In this document: positions 1 to 11,600 of the stretch, piece by piece | Numbering within the stretch: the first letter of the stretch is position 1 | Layout: every line of letters starts with the position of its first letter | Assembly (NCBI GenBank): GCA_019096065.1 | Contig: JAGUCH010000008.1 | Span: 4,779,001-4,843,000, forward strand | DNA length: 64,000 bases | Source: Paracyclopina nana | Lineage: Eukaryota > Arthropoda > Copepoda > Cyclopoida > Cyclopettidae | Reading direction: 5' to 3' | Notes under the pieces: generated by a model | What the model saw: only the letters and a program-made list of their open reading frames with translations | Database searches by the model: none | What the model was told of the DNA's origin: nothing | Position numbers and translations under genes: made by a program

Positions 1-504
1 AAATCTAACCCCTTTGAGGTGCACTTTTACGCTGCAAATCCATACGCGGTCGGTGGCAGACATAATATTAATGGCGAGTGCAGCAGAAACGACGGACCAA
101 ATGAAGTGCGATCGAGGTGAGGCAACATCGACCGTAAGATTTCAATGTTCGATCGCAAAAGCAGCAGCGGCGGCGGATCGTCGATGTGATTTCAACGTCC
201 CTCCTTTTACGACGTTCCTTTGCGATTGGCAAAGACCCGCGAGGAGCCGAAGCTACCGTGCGCAATATGCCGCAGTCTCCCCATTTCGCACCTCCTAATA
301 ACTTGAACAGTTGGAAAAAAACACCTTTATCAAAATCAAACAACGCACGGATCGAGCGGTTGGTCCCGGTAAATATTTGCGTCCCGCTGCATAGAGTCAA
401 CGCAAATGCACGCGGGAATTCCTTGTTAATTTTTTTCACTCCTTTTTTAGGTCAAGCGGGGAAAAAAAGCTCCTCGCTCCTCATTTGTGTTCAATGCCGA
501 AAGA

Positions 505-1031
505 TGGTTGTCACGACGATGATGCTTCTCGTGGCTTTCTACATCATCGAATTCAGGTAAGCTTATTTCGAAATGATCTCTTCGTCTTCTCTCCTCCGCT
601 AGCCAGCTCCAAACCCCAACCCGCTGCCGTACCACGTTCTCCGCTCCTCGTCGTCGTGCTGATGATTATTCCAACGACTGCAACAATTGATTGCGGCTTT
701 TTTCGCTTGCAGTAAGAAAGCTCACGCGGCGGAGGTAAGAAGTGCACTTTTCCTACGCATATACTAACGCGAACCCACCCTTCCTTGTTGACTCGTAAAT
801 GCCCGCCACCGCCACCGCCACGGTGATCCTCAGGCAGGAAAAGCCGTTAACGTTGTCACGTTTGGCGGTGGGCTATGAGTCAATAATGGGCTTATGTTCC
901 CCGCTTATCTTTTCGTCCGTATCTTGCTACCTTTGTGCGATAAGGAATCGACTGCTCAACGCATTATGCGCATTCGCAACCGAGGACCCGAGAAGATTCA
1001 ACAGCCAGTTCCACCAAATATCAGCTGGTAA
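505..1031 (+). other. Possible 5' exons of an unrecognised secreted protein
   Basis: An ATG at 505 opens 18 codons with a hydrophobic core (MMLLVAFYII) and ends at a good donor, CAG|GTAAGC, after 557. A 22-nt piece at 714-735 lies between a pyrimidine-rich TTGCAG acceptor and a GAG|GTAAGA donor, and its phase fits. An acceptor ending ATAAG before 943 then gives an in-phase stretch to TGG TAA at 1026-1031, with an alternative donor G|GTAATT at 1027/1028. The joined N-terminus would look like a signal peptide ending in AHA. After the TAA the same frame stays open to about 1168. No homology is recognised, the region is compositionally biased, and chance is a serious alternative. Confidence 0.2.
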
Positions 1032-2016
1032 TTCTGGGATGGAAAACCAGTTAAGGAGCCCGGATTACGAGTTGATATATGTGGCGCTGGCGGACTCAGA
1101 TCGACGGAGGATGAGAACATGATCTACTGCTATCTTACTAACTTTGCACGAAATCTCATATGGTATCGCTGAAGTCTTTCACGTTTCGGTCTCAGCGTAT
1201 CATGCGAGATTACCTGCACCACTTTCTAAATCTACTAACCGAAGAGCTTACCCTTCTCTCGCTATCCGCCTTCAAATGCCTTTTTTAACACTGCAGCTAA
1301 CAACGTGTGCATATTTCGCCTAAACTGTATACATATATAGTACTGCACAAATACACTCGCAACTCCTGTCCATTTTGTACAGCTCTCTTATTCCTGGGCA
1401 TTTTTCTCAAAGTACCGTCGCGTGTGCCATCTGCTAAATGCCCAGATCATGCATAACAAATTACTTTTTTGGAAATACCTAACAATTTCACAACTAATAC
1501 GCTGCTTCCTGCCTAAGCTGCTTTTCCTCGAATTTTTTCACATCATCATCTGCTTGCACGCGCGCGCGCGGGAGCCTTGCTAAAATTCCACGCGAGACGT
1601 TTCCATTGATTCATGCAAGCGGCTTAAGTCTTTGGATAGGCAAAAAACGTTATCTAGTCAACAATTTAACGGACTTTTCCCCTTATACCGAGTGTGCAAA
1701 TAGAAGCCTCCATTGCATTGGCATGACGGCTTGATCGCCAATTGTTATTAATCATACACACACCTAGAATGTGAAACCTGAGAGCAGATGAAACAAAAGA
1801 TCCCTTTTCTTTTCGAATGCGCAGGGAACGCGTTTGTTCGTTAAAGGCCATAAATCAGATGGAAATAGTAGCCCTAATCACTAGACAGAGAATCTCAGCT
1901 TACACGCAGAGAAAGCATGAGATCGAGGCTAATTTTTCAGACTCGTTTCATAAATATACGAGTATGCCCTAATTGGCATTATGGCCGCTCAAGTATATTT
2001 GTCTATTTTTGATGGT

Positions 2017-2032
2017 GCGCGCGCGCGCGCGC
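2017..2032. repeat. (GC)8 dinucleotide run
   Basis: Eight uninterrupted GC units just left of the foldback element. Such alternating CG runs recur in the window (for example near 1559 and 22620). Confidence 0.8.
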
Positions 2033-2048
2033 ACTCCAAAGGTATAAT

Positions 2049-2200
2049 ATAGGATTATACACCTCTAGGCTGGAGGATAACACGAATTATTTTTTAGTGT
2101 CAAGTGACAGATCACGAGTGAGCGGAGCGAACGAGTGATTGGCACGAGACACTAAAAAATAATGAGTGTTATCCGACAGCCTAGAGGTGTATAATCCTAT
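2049..2200. mobile_element. Foldback MITE-like inverted repeat
   Basis: Two arms of about 54 bp (2049-2102 and 2147-2200) are near-perfect reverse complements. The outer ends read ATAGGATTAT and ATAATCCTAT, and the inner ends read TTTTTTAGTGTC and GACACTAAAAAA. The roughly 44-bp centre contains GAGTGAGCGGAGCGAACGAG, itself partly palindromic. There is no coding capacity. The structure is that of a non-autonomous foldback or MITE element. I could not identify a convincing target-site duplication, so no superfamily is assigned. Confidence 0.75.
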
Positions 2201-2445
2201 TACTATTAGCTGCCCCCCAACATTTCAAGCATTGGCTAAAATTGAATTTACGAAAGTTTTTTTGGCTTGATTTTTGCAAGATATGCCTTAAATTTTGCGG
2301 CTCGCTTTATTGCAGATAGCGAGCTTGAGCTCATCAAAGCTGACCCAGCGATCTAGCCTTCAACATGCGCCTGCACCTGTTGTTGTTGCGTCTTGCACCC
2401 ATGCCGCACCAGCCCGTTCGGCCATGTTTCTTCAGAACTCGCTAG

Positions 2446-2592
2446 TAGTGATGGAGCGAACCGAAAATTTTCAGCTTGATCCAGCTTCAAGCTTTTAAGG
2501 CCAAAATTACCCAAAAAGCACAAATAATGACAGAAACAGCTTTAACTTATATTTGAGCTCTTCACTCCCTCAAGTTTTTGTCCATCACTATA
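2446..2592. mobile_element. Short internally deleted hAT-like MITE
   Basis: This begins TAGTGATGGAGCGAACCG and ends near CCATCACTA. It is flanked by CTCGCTAG on the left (2438-2445) and CTCACTAG on the right (2593-2600), an 8-bp duplication with one mismatch. Its first ~55 bp and an internal block (AAATTACCCAAAAA, then CAGAAA.AGCTTTAACTT) match the 490-bp element at 29703-30192. It is therefore a second, shorter member of that family. The match outside the ends and that block is patchy. Confidence 0.6.
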
Positions 2593-2656
2593 CTCACTAG
2601 TCGCCAGTTTACTGCTGTACGTATTTAAGCCAGCTTCTGAGCGATATTTTCTAATT

Positions 2657-2730
2657 AAATTGGTGGCTCAGTGGTAGAGCTTCGGTGCGCTACCTGGGTG
2701 ACCAGGGTTCGATTCTTACTACCTCCTTCC
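2657..2730 (+). repeat. tRNA-like sequence (SINE head or tRNA pseudogene)
   Basis: An A-box match TGGCTCAGTGGTAGAGC (2664-2680) and a B-box match GGTTCGATTC (2706-2715) have tRNA-like spacing, so RNA polymerase III promoter elements are present. The acceptor stem does not pair (AAATTGG against the 3' side) and the T-stem pairs only partly. It should not fold as a working tRNA. A T-rich run follows at about 2729-2738. A tRNA-derived SINE head or decayed tRNA fits best. Confidence 0.45.
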
Positions 2731-2738
2731 TTTTTTTC

Positions 2739-5695
2739 TATGATATTCAAATAAAATAGATGGCGCAAGGATCAAGTGAGGTATAATGATCATTGTCCAC
2801 TTGCAGATGCATAATGTTCATTATCCTCCTCTAGATCAAACAACCGTGAAAAATGATGGAAATTATATGGTCGGAACTTATGTACTACTCAGCCGACTCA
2901 GCTAATAGTAATAAAATTTCTGAATGGAAGGTCTCTTTTTGCATCTGCTCTCAGTGGAAAACAGCCATTAAAAGACGCTTCCTCTAGATTTTACTCGAGA
3001 TTGAAGCTGAAAAATTGCTACCGAAAGATATTTGACTGATAAGAACAGCAGCAGTAGGAAGGTTGACAAATTAGAATGGAACATACTGAAGCCACAAAAA
3101 TACGAGGATGATGAGTTTCGCCAAATGTCATCCATCACCATTAGTATAGAAATATCCGAAAATCAAGTTTTATCAAATATCACAAGAAAAGTACGCCTAC
3201 GCGTTTATCGAAGCTCTAAAACTGATCTGAATATCGTTTCCAATTACGCCTACCAAGTATGAAAAGCCCTCACATTTTGTTCAATTTAGCTACATATCTC
3301 AGGATTTTAGGCCTTCTACTTTAAAACTATATAGCAATAGTTAGCCAAGAATTGTGAGCTTCTACCCCTAAGCTTCACTGGAAATGCCAAAATTCAACAT
3401 TGGCCTAAATAGTGTAAGCCCTTTTTGCTCCCACCTATTCTGATAGTATAGATCGAACAAAATGCCTATTGAATGAAATAGTGTTGCATGGAAAAGGTGT
3501 TTTTGAACGCTAATAGCGATCAGTGCACAGCTGTACTATATACAACCTTTTGTCATTTCCTCTAATAACCCCCTTGACACCTGTATCTATCGTTCATTCA
3601 CTGCCGAACACTCGATGCACCAACATCATAAAGAGAGAGAAGAAAAAAAGCTGAGGAACTGGAATGAGTATTACAACAGGTACTGGTCCAAATTAAGATC
3701 AATCACAGAAAAGTCTCATCCAATGCCAACCAGTACTTTTGTAAAGCTCGCTCGAGTCGTGAATCCTCAAATCAGCGAACGTAAGTCAATCGATTTCAGC
3801 TAGGATTATCAGTCATGTGAAACTGAAGTATTCCTTGTAGAAATAAAAATCCCCTCCCCCTCAATTTATCTCAAGATGGCCACTACTAATTCACTGGCCA
3901 AATTTACACGTAACAATAACAATTCGAATATCGAGCAGGTAAAATTACACATGCCTTCTTCAGCCTCGGTAGTAATACTGTCGAAGTTTTATTTAATAAT
4001 TTCATGTAGTATCAATCGTGTCACGAACCAAAGGAATAAAATGAGAAATATGTGTTGCAGCAGTCTCTAAAATAACATACACAGAAGTTGTATATAAGAA
4101 CGTGCCTGTAAATAACAAATCGACTCACGTTTTCCTTTATTTTTTGCCTTCGTGTTCTAGTATATGTTTAAAGGGGCAGCAAAGGGAGAAGCTTCTTCTT
4201 AGGTGGGTTCCTTACTTTCATCGAGTGAATTGAGCATCGAGAGTTGAATCAGGGGAATGATGAGTAAATAAAGGGTCGTTCTTTTCTGGTACAATTAATG
4301 ATAAATAGAGATAGAGAGATAATTGAGCTTTGGCATAGAAGGAAGATCTCTCGTGATTTCATTGTTGTCAACAAAAGTCCGTTTAGACTAGCAACTTTTC
4401 AAGCTTGTTGAAAAATGCATAGCTCACGCTCGCACATTTCAGGTTAGGTATATCTTCAACTTTTACCTTTGTTCGCAATTGTCTCTATATTTAACCGAAA
4501 AAGAAGATAACTTGGTCTAGATTGAAGCCTGATGTTAATTGAAGTTGATGAGATGTTCGAATTGTGGGTGGAAACCTTGTAAGTGACTTATTAGTCCTGT
4601 GCTTTTTTGATGATGATTTGAAAAGGTTTTTCTTTAACATCATGGTGAAAGGGAGAGCTTCAACCCGGATCAATTGTAAATAATAAGTCATGATGCATGA
4701 GGACTTTCTTTGATATTTCATTTTTTCCATTTCTTTGTGGATTTGGGGGGTTTATCGTACAAAAACATTTAGTAGAAAATTGGACACTTGGAGTATTTTT
4801 TTGATGTTCTACACACTATGCGAAGTTTCTAAGTTTTTTCGGATGTTCCCCAACTATTAGTTTGCGAGAGATGCGGCCTCGATGAAGAAGCTTTTTGGCT
4901 TTTTTTCAAAGAAACAGCTACATATAAGGAGGGATTCGCCTTAATCAACCAATATACATTTCGAAACATTTATTAGAAGTGATTTTTTACTGTACAATTG
5001 CTATTATTTAGAGTTTGACAGCAGCAGCGAAGAAAAGCATGCAAAATGGTAATGTATGGTCATCACAGTGATAGTCATAAAGTCATGTCTATTTTGAAGA
5101 TATACCCAGCCTGGAATATGGAATGCGCGCGCATGTTTCTTCAGCCACTCGAAAAATTGGAGTCGTCATGCAAAAACCAAAAATAAATAAAACGACGAAG
5201 TACACAGCAATGATCTTCAAAAGTTCTTCATGCTCCACACAAGCATAGGGAGGTAAAAACTAGGGGGAAATGTGCAGAGTTTACAGCAGCAGCTTTTTTC
5301 ATGATCTTCATTATTGGGTATTTTTTTCGAGATGACTGTTCAATTCACGTTGTAGGCTTTAAATCAAATTCTTACGAAGCACGTCGAAATATGGTAATAA
5401 TTTGTTGCGCGGGCTATAGTTATATAAATGTGGGTATATATAATTACACGCACACCTTGTTAATTTTTGCGTTCGTTTGAAATTAAATAATTATAAATTC
5501 GATTATCAGTATAATTTCTTCACCACAAAGGCTTCTTCTTTGTCTCTTGATATATATGTATCACTACAATTCACTGGTATTCATTAATATGGTATTCATG
5601 GATGAGATAATTAAAGTGTCATTGTATCACCCAATTTGTATGGTATATAGTAATCATCGTTTGAGCGTCCCATGCAATGACAAAAATGCACCTTT
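2739..5695. other. AT-rich interval with weak exon-like stretches
   Basis: No confident gene. Three plus-strand open stretches end at donor-like sites: about 3020-3255 (donor CAA|GTATGA), about 3531-3780 (frame open from 3507; donor C|GTAAGT after 3780), and 3876-3938 (donor CAG|GTAAAA). I could not join them in a consistent phase, and their translations resemble nothing known to me. The right part should include the 3' UTR of the minus-strand turtle gene, with a candidate AATAAA at 4969-4974. Confidence 0.3.
4969..4974 (-). terminator. Candidate poly(A) signal of turtle gene
   Basis: AATAAA on the minus strand (TTTATT on plus), about 720 nt past the turtle stop codon. I chose it as a clear hexamer downstream of the gene. 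Variant signals nearer the stop cannot be excluded. Confidence 0.3.
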
Positions 5696-8600
5696 TCATA
5701 TGAGGCTCTCGAGTCTGTCCGCAGCCTCTTTCATCTGCTGGGCACTGAGGCTTGTGGTGGCCTCTGACATGGGAGGTGAGGAGGAGCGGCTTGCCTTCTT
5801 TTCCACCTCCAATTTATGCTGTTGCTGCTGAATCTTCTGCTGTTCTCTGTACTCAGCAAACTCTTTTTTCATAGCTTGGACTCGGGCCGAGATGTCGACC
5901 CCGGGTTCGGGTCGGCCTCGAGGGAAGACAGGGGAGTAGATTTCAGAGTCGCTGAACACGCGTTCTTGCCTGGCGGCTGCGGCCGCAGCCCCCAACTCTT
6001 TATCGCGTCTGGGGTTGTAGCCCAAATAAGGTCGATTCCAACTATGAGGTAACAGTAGCAGAGGCTGGTTGGCCTCCGAGAGCCAGATGTCATCTGTCGG
6101 AGTTCTTGCGGAGTCAAACTCGTAATGACGATCAATGGAGAGGTCCAACATTGGCGCTGAGTGAGACGAGCCAGGTCTGGACACGAGGCCCCCCTGAGGG
6201 TTTGAGGGTGGGGTATCGAGACTAGAGTCCCCCAGGAGCAGAGGATCCTCATGTGGAGGCTGTTGTGGCCGAGCTATTTGGCCTTGGCTTTGGTGAGGCG
6301 TCAGTGGAGGTATGAGTGGTGAGGAGCCAGCCGCTTCCGGAGGTGGCACGAATTGGTAGCCCAGGAACGCTGCCGCCCTCGGCTTGACCTGAGGTGGAAA
6401 TTGCTTGGGTGGAGGCCAGTTTTCGTAGAAGGGCAGGTCATCATAGTAGAAATACATGTGCGAGGCTGCTTCCGGAATGGGCTCCAGACCGACGGTGGCC
6501 TTCGTCGAGGAGGTGTCTATACTGAGGGGGGCTGGTGGCAGGAGGCTGCTGCCAGTGGTGGAAGATGAGCCTGACAGAGATGAAGTAGTGGTCTGGTTCT
6601 GGGAGGAGTTTTTGCTCGCAATGCCACTTGATGAGGCTGACCTTTCTGTCGAAAAAAGGTCTGAAGACAAATTTCTTTTGGCATGTTGGAGGACGGCCTC
6701 TTGCAGCTGCTGCCTCGTGGCAGCAGCCTTCGAAGAGGTTTTTCTCTCTGAGGATCCATTTGAGCTTCCAGGGGAGGAGTTGGTCAAAGCTGTCACCTCA
6801 GCGTCCAGAACTTCACTGACTAGACTGACGGCATCAACTGACGAAGAAGGAGGCCTTTTGACCAGCTCGCCATCTATCACAGTGGACTGCCGGTTTTCAC
6901 TACTCTGACTTGGCCGCGGCCTTCTTCTTATCATAGGGTTGTTGTTGGGATTGGCTCCTGCAGCAGCTGGCTGAGGCTGGGGTGGCACCATCATCGTCGG
7001 CCTGTGGTACCGCATATTTTCGTAGTCATGCAGGGACGTTCTGGTCGAGGTCCGGAATGGCAGGCCAACCAGGAGTTGAGATCGGTGATCAATGGGAGGA
7101 GATGAGGTCGCGAGAGGAACTTGCTGAGGCATCAGAATGGCTTCCTGATATCGTGGTGGCATCACTTCGGGATATTGAAGAGATGGACTAATACTGCCTT
7201 GGAACTGGGGATGCTGATGGATGGGAGCCGGATAGTTGAGAGCATAATTTGGGAAAAGCGCATCCGCATTTCGGTACGTGGTCTGCTCCCAGTACAATTG
7301 CCTTTCCAACATCTCCCTTTCCTTCCTTGTCAATGGCGGCGGATGATTGCTCGGCTGAAGAGTGTGCACATCAGCCTGCACCACACTTTTCTGTGGGCTC
7401 GGAAATTCCATTTCGCCGTAGCTCTGCTCCGGAATGGTGCCCAAGGGAGTCATGTCTGTGCTGCTCTTTTGCCTCAGACTCCTCGAAGTGGACGCCTCGG
7501 CTCCGGAGGAGGTGAAATTCGCACTGGAAATGCTCGAAAGGCCCCGTGAGGTAAGTAATGTGCTAGGGATGGACCTTTCGTGAGAGGTGGGATGTGGAAC
7601 CGTGCTGATCTCACTGCCCGGAGAGTTGAAGTCCACAAGAGGAGCGTTTTGGTTGAGTGGCGAGGAAGCTCTCAGCTTGGCAGAGCTGTTTGATTGTCTC
7701 TGGAGTGCCACAGTGGAGTCCAGTCTGGATGGTTTGATTGGCTGCTCCATGGCACGTAGCCTCTGGATGTCTTCTTCCACCAGCCTGCCCACCCTTCTCC
7801 TTGGCATCGTGCCGGACCCATCACTTCCGTTTCTCGCCCCGAAAACCACTTGCTTCCAATAGATGGGCTTTGGCCTCTCCCACTCCCTGTCAGCTCCAAC
7901 CTTGTACACTCCACTCTCCACGACAAAGGCTCCAGGTGGCATATTGGAGTATAACCTTTCAGGGGAGTAGCCAGCGACAATTGCCACCGATCTGGTTCTG
8001 AACCGATTGGGTGGAAGCTCCATCTCGAACCCGCCTTCATCCCTTTCATCTTCTAGCACGAATTTGCCGTCCTATCGAAACATGTTGGTGGCCTTAACAT
8101 TCATGCTGAATGAGAAATTTGGATATACCTTTGTCCTCGAAATGTAGCCTCCTTTGGCAGCCTGAGGGCCTCTGTTGACTCCGTAGCCTGGTTGGGTGGG
8201 ATACTCGACTCTTAGGGAATAATGAGCTCGTTTGTGCAGTGGCCGCAACTTTTGCTTTCTCCTCAGCCCTCCGCTGTAGTCCAACTCGTCAGAGTCATAG
8301 TTGTAGAAATTGTTGTCATAGTAGTAGCCACTGTTATGGTCCACTTTGTCTTTCAGAGACACAACACAATGTGACACGGTATCAAACAAATTAAGCAGGC
8401 CCCTTCGTAGCGAGACAGAGTTGTTCACAACTGGAATTCCGCCTTTTCCAAATCTACAAAAAAACATGGAGAGAAGAATATAAGACGTTTGCTCAATTCA
8501 AATGGAAGAATTGGATGCAGATAGGTTCGAGATATGATATTTTATATAGCAAGAGAAAGGGTGGAAGCAACATGATTATATTATATATAAATGTGGAAAT

Positions 8601-11600
8601 TCTACTACATAGTACAACAGCACAAGGCTAGATAAAATTAATTTTTTCAGCCCAATAAGGAAACGCATACTTATAGTACAGTGGAGCATTAAAAACAACA
8701 CCAAACATGCATTATTAATGACAAGAGAAAAAGTTAGGGAAGATTTTTTGAGTAGAAGTATACCATATATGTTTCAATCACCTTTAGCACTATATATCAT
8801 GATATTCCAAAAGGAAGCAAAGAAGATAAAGAGAGAGGAATGGCCCCAATTAAGATTTGTTCATTTGTTCTCCTTTTAGCATGAAAATTACCTCTTTAAA
8901 GGCACTTGGGCAATATGACCCCCATTCCTAGTCTCTGAGACCCTTCGTGCTACCATATTGTAAGCTGAAAAATCAATGCAACAACTCTTAATTACTTGCA
9001 GCATGTGCAACCTTCACTACAACAAAACTTTGACTGGCTCATTCCAATAGCATGGTATTAATAATTTAATGGTAGATCATTCATTGCGATTTACCATAGA
9101 AAACACGTTTTTGGCTTGGAATGAGCATTTGGTCACAAAATTCAAATTAAAACTAGATTCGTTTTAAAAAAAATCAGCAAAATCAGGGAAAACAAGCCGT
9201 AAGATTGTAGTAATAAAACTGTGATGAAAATTATCTTTGTATAAGCTAATGTGCGACCTGCTACTTGCAAGTTTTCAGTGGTTCTCTGTCACTACAGCGA
9301 TGATAATGATGATTTGAAGTAGCATTGTTTAATTGTATTTTGTTTAAAATAAATAGTTTATAAAGAAAGATAACACGGAATAATTACTATGGATTAGAGA
9401 CGAAACCTACTTGGGGCAACAACCTGCCTCTGCTGAATTTCGTTAACAGCTAAAAAAGAATTATTTTTGTTCAGTTTTTAACGTCGTTCAACGTTGTTTT
9501 TTAGTTTGACGCCACGCAATATTGACAGTACACCATTTATGTACGTATAGTTGGTACGTAAATGCACACAAGAAGCAACAGTAGACAACAGTTAGTATAC
9601 TGGGGGCATTTTCAAAAACCAAGCTTGAATGAGGGACCTCACATCGTTCTCATAGGCAAAGCATGTGGAAACGAGCACACGAGTCGATGATACCAACAGT
9701 TGGAATCATTCTTTCACAGAAAAATAGAGGACTTGCAATAATTGTCAACTGTTGGTACTTGGTACGTGGCAAATAGTATGCATAATGCCGAATTAGAAAA
9801 GGCACTTTACCTCTGTCGTGTTTGCGTCTCCTTCGTTTGTTGCAGATTTTGACAGTGCACACTGAGAGGACAATGGCCACGATAAAGAAGAGAATTCCAC
9901 CAATCAAACCAGCTGTGACAGCTCTGCGCTTCACATTTTCTGGTAAATCGTATTTGAGCTCTTCGCTGACTGAATAAGATGTTGCACTATGGCTGAGTAC
10001 CCTAAACAAATAAGCCTTGGCAGCCCCCATATTTTTCACTGCAAAGTAAAATGGGAGCATTTGCAGTAAGCCCTGAGAAGAAACAACAGCAAATTCGACT
10101 TACTCATGTAAGAGGCTTCTTCGACATCAATGTATTCTGCGAAACGCTTCCAAGTCTCTCCTTGGGAATCCTTCTTCTTTTCGATGCTGTAGTAGAGGAC
10201 ATTGGCCGTGTCAGGGTCTTTGGGCCCTTCCCACCTCAGAATCCAGCCTCCAGCCTCTTGAGTCAAAGTCAAGTTTGTGGCAGGAGGAGGACGTTCACCA
10301 GGAGGAACATCTACGATTAATCAACCATATTTAATTATATTTCCTTCGCAGTTCATAACTTACGAAAAAAGAAAGGAAAAAAAGGGGGAAAAATATACCT
10401 CGTCGTTTGGGTATTTGGGGAAACAAAATATTTCCGTGAGGGTCTCGGGGCAAAAGACGAATATCAAAATAGGTGACATCTGCAAAATAATAATTAGGCT
10501 GGGGTAAAAAGCAAGCAAGACAAACGCAAAATGGCAAAATAATAATAATAATAGTCAATTAGCGAGAGAATGAGAGAGAAAATGGACGACTGGAAGCTCT
10601 TCGTCAAGTGGAATTCAGTACACCAATGTTTCATGGCATCACACGACTTTCAAGACTTTATCTCTCAATCTCTCTCGTGAAAGAGTAGAAGTAACATGAA
10701 CTCAAGAAAACTCAAGCTTCTAGGAAATGAGAAATCCATCCCACTTGTAGTTAAATACATCTATGTAGCACAAAAAGACCCAAACAGGCTCCATTTGAGC
10801 AGATGAAGAGCAGAAGTGCAGTTTCAGCCAGATTTCTCCAACTTTTGAGGTCTCAGCAGATAACTGCACAAATAAAAACTATCTGCTTGAATGGAGGCTT
10901 GTGAGGGGATCCTTGTGCCATTTTAATTTTGGCCTTACTTTGGTTTTTATTATTAGAGTTTGGAGATCCCGTCGGATCGCGAAGGTCAATGTTGAACTCA
11001 ATGCAATCTATAATAATTCAGAAAACTTTGAAAGTCGTGGTGTGCATGATCATAATGATGATTAGAAGGCTTGTGGCACGAAGACCAAAAGCTTTGGAAA
11101 AGAAGCAGCAGTTGCATCAAAAGTTTGATTCACTGTTTTCTTATGATAATGTAATATCCGGATCACCTGAAGACAAGAGCTTCCTTTTTCCATTTTTCGT
11201 CGCATTCTTGCAGGCTAAGTCAGAAAAGGAGAGATCAGCAATGAAAACACGTAGAAGAAGCAGACGAAGTAGGAGAAGAAGAAGTACTCAAGTAGCTCTT
11301 CTTCTACTATAGCATAAGTCAAATCCAACTATCAAAGCAAAGGGATTTGCCCAAGTGGCAAGAATAAATATTTTTGTTGCTTTGAAGCTTTTCTCATACG
11401 GCTGATGCAAACCAACAACAACTCTTCTTACCAGTGGAAGTAGACTGTTCAGATGGTGATGCTGTGGGTGGCAACACCCTAAAATCCAACCCACCATCTG
11501 CTGCTTGCGCAAATTAGAAAGCAGGCATGACATTTCCCAGTTAAGAAACACGTTGAAAAGGTTAAAAACAGTCCGAGGCTTACCTTTGGTTTGAGCTTCA

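Larger units (their letters stand above)
1..2048. other. Left flank, no confident gene
   Basis: The first 1.1 kb is richer in GC than the sequence that follows and has overlapping open stretches on both strands, none of which resembles a protein I recognise. A weak multi-exon candidate at 505-1031 is listed separately. From 1.1 to 2.05 kb the sequence is AT-rich, apart from alternating CG runs near 1559-1570 and a (GC)8 run at 2017-2032. Confidence 0.5.

Noticed and set aside
68..439. 123-codon minus-strand open stretch near the left edge
   Set aside because: It overlaps open stretches on the opposite strand in GC-rich DNA and has no splice or domain support.
3968..3990. TAATACTGTC, shared with the start of miR-8/miR-200
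   Set aside because: Only ten bases match and the flanks do not form the expected hairpin or star sequence.
6456..6908. 150-codon plus-strand open stretch within the turtle tail exon
   Set aside because: It is the antisense shadow of a long conserved coding exon.
8072..8074. In-frame TAG in the turtle tail as a stop-codon readthrough site
   Set aside because: A 57-nt intron with good GT and AG ends, of the same size as other introns here, removes the TAG and keeps phase 0.
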